Below are positions 4,814 to 5,722 of a DNA stretch of 5,722 nucleotides, in pieces (position 1 is the stretch's first letter; each line of letters starts with the position of its first letter). The notes under the pieces are model-generated. The model searched no databases. It was not told where the DNA came from and saw only the letters and a program-made list of their open reading frames with translations. The DNA is from Clostridiales bacterium (GTDB lineage Bacteria; Bacillota_A; Clostridia; Christensenellales; Aristaeellaceae). A program made the position numbers and the translations under genes. Location of the stretch: positions 1 to 5,722 of the forward strand of contig JAAYZL010000214.1 in the NCBI GenBank assembly GCA_012514855.1, given 5' to 3'.

Positions 4814-5311
4814 TTGGACAAGGACATGCTTGCGGAGCGGCTCTGGCGGCATCGCGGGCGGCTGCTGCGGCTTGCGATGAGCATTCTCGCAAACGCGCAG
4901 GACGCCGAGGACGCCGTCTCGGAGGCGGCGGTGCGCGCGTTTCGGCACCGCGAGGAGCTCAGGGACGAGGAGAAGGCGCTTCAATGGCTTCTGTCGATCG
5001 TCGCCCGGTCGAGCTACGACCTGATCCGCAAAAACGGGCGCGAGCGGAGAGCGGCGGGGGAGATGCCTCGGGCAATGCCCGTGCCCGTGCCCGCGACGGA
5101 CTCGATCTATCCGCTGCTGTTCCGGCTGCCCGCGGGGGACAGGCAGGTGCTTACATTGTACTACTACGAGGACATGTCGGCGAGGGAGATCGCCGCCGTG
5201 CTCAACGTGAGCGCCGCGTCGGTCAACATGCGGCTGATGCGCGCGAGAAGGCGGCTCAAGGCAATTCTCGAGCAGGAAGGGGTGTTTTCCGGTGCGCCGA
5301 AGCGAATTTGA
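4814..5311 (+). CDS. ECF-type RNA polymerase sigma factor (sigma-70 family)
   Basis: Alternative sigma factor expected to direct RNA polymerase to a small regulon, probably in response to an envelope or environmental signal. The 165-aa product has only regions 2 and 4, as in the ECF group. Region 2 is about 8-75, with NAQDAEDAVSEAAVRAF where most members have DAEDxxQE; the usual Q is S36 here. After an alanine/proline-rich linker (80-97), region 4 is about 98-152: FRLPAGDRQVLTLYYYEDMS, then the helix-turn-helix SAREIAAVLNVSAASVNMRL. The start is taken as TTG at 4814 because AGGAGG (4801-4806) sits 7 nt before it. The first in-frame ATG (4826) is 19 nt from that site. The 3' end overlaps by 20 bp a membrane protein gene with the layout of an anti-sigma factor, suggesting translational coupling and post-translational control. 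The regulon is unknown. Confidence 0.94.
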   Translation: MDKDMLAERLWRHRGRLLRLAMSILANAQDAEDAVSEAAVRAFRHREELRDEEKALQWLLSIVARSSYDLIRKNGRERRAAGEMPRAMPVPVPATDSIYPLLFRLPAGDRQVLTLYYYEDMSAREIAAVLNVSAASVNMRLMRARRRLKAILEQEGVFSGAPKRI

Positions 5312-5722
5312 CGAACTTGTCCGGAGCCGGATTCATCCGGAGCCGCCCGCGCCGTCGGCGGAGGCCGATGTGCGGACGCGCGCGCTGCTCGACAGGCTGA
5401 CAGATGATGAGGAGGAAATTCCCGTGAAGAAGAGATGGAAGTTTATGCTGGCGCTCGCGGCGGCGGCGCTCATGGTGGCGGGCGTCGCGTTCGCGATTGC
5501 GGGCGGGCGCGTGCTGGAACTTTTGAAGGTCGACATGGTGCTCGGGAACAGGGACTATTCGGCGTATTTGGAAGGGGCGGTGCAGGCGCTCGGCGTCCGC
5601 GCCTCCGGCGGGCGCGCGGAGTTGACTTTGGTCGACGCGGTCTATACGGACGAGGCGCTGGCGCTCACCTGGACGGTGGAGGCGAAGGAAGAGGTCTGGA
5701 TTTCGGACTGCGAGGTCTTCTT
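5292..5722 (+). CDS. Putative anti-sigma factor, single-pass membrane protein (3' end outside window)
   Basis: Probable partner that holds the upstream sigma factor inactive at the membrane. The 143 visible codons encode a charged cytoplasmic segment (1-48), one transmembrane helix (about 49-70, WKFMLALAAAALMVAGVAFA) preceded by KKR, and the beginning of an outer domain (ELTLVDAVYTDEALALTWTV). That last stretch resembles the beta-rich DUF4179-like ectodomains I associate with clostridial sigma operons; this is from memory and unverified. No zinc-binding H..C..C anti-sigma motif is visible. The start is GTG at 5292, with AAGGGG (5277-5282) 9 nt upstream, inside the end of the sigma gene. An alternative in-frame GTG at 5424 has a perfect AGGAGG (5410-5415) 8 nt upstream. 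It would remove the cytoplasmic segment and leave the helix as a signal anchor. The anti-sigma role rests on operon position and topology. Confidence 0.8.
   Translation, partial: MRRSEFDELVRSRIHPEPPAPSAEADVRTRALLDRLTDDEEEIPVKKRWKFMLALAAAALMVAGVAFAIAGGRVLELLKVDMVLGNRDYSAYLEGAVQALGVRASGGRAELTLVDAVYTDEALALTWTVEAKEEVWISDCEVF

Noticed and set aside
4747..5400. 217-aa plus-strand frame over the sigma factor gene
   Set aside because: Low-complexity Arg/Ala/Gly translation in a different frame from the sigma factor, whose regions 2 and 4 are clear.

Overview
The window looks like chromosomal DNA of a GC-rich, spore-forming Firmicute of the class Clostridia. The evidence is a sporulation-type LonB protease, a long-form HPF, a 56-residue small protein of a kind I associate with Clostridia, strong AGGAGG-type ribosome binding sites, and T-rich intrinsic terminators. 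No phage, insertion sequence, CRISPR or rRNA/tRNA is visible. This is core genome plus a cluster of small unknown genes.

Left half (1-3199), minus strand, read right to left: lonB (550 aa); a small 4.5S-type SRP RNA with its own near-consensus sigma-A promoter starting 3 bp past the lonB stop; an aminopeptidase P-family (M24) gene with its own extended -10 promoter; then the first 35 codons of efp, cut by the window edge. The order aminopeptidase P then efp matches Bacillus (yqhT-efp).

Centre (3200-3960): lonB and hpf are divergent. The hpf upstream region carries a sequence matching the Bacillus sigma-H consensus in every defined position with 11-bp spacing. This fits a stationary-phase ribosome dimerisation factor. 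hpf ends at a strong terminator that can work in both directions.

Right half (3960-5722): a short minus-strand gene (59 aa) and a divergent plus-strand gene (79 aa) share a recognisable sequence pattern, so they look like a diverged pair of small acidic proteins. The 79-aa gene is followed 15 bp later by a 56-aa cysteine-containing small protein and a terminator. An ECF-type sigma factor with a TTG start follows. It overlaps by 20 bp a membrane protein with the layout of an anti-sigma factor, which runs off the right edge.

Functionally, the identifiable genes deal with translation (EF-P, HPF), protein targeting (SRP RNA), peptide turnover (aminopeptidase P), developmental proteolysis (LonB) and envelope or stress signalling (the sigma/anti-sigma pair).
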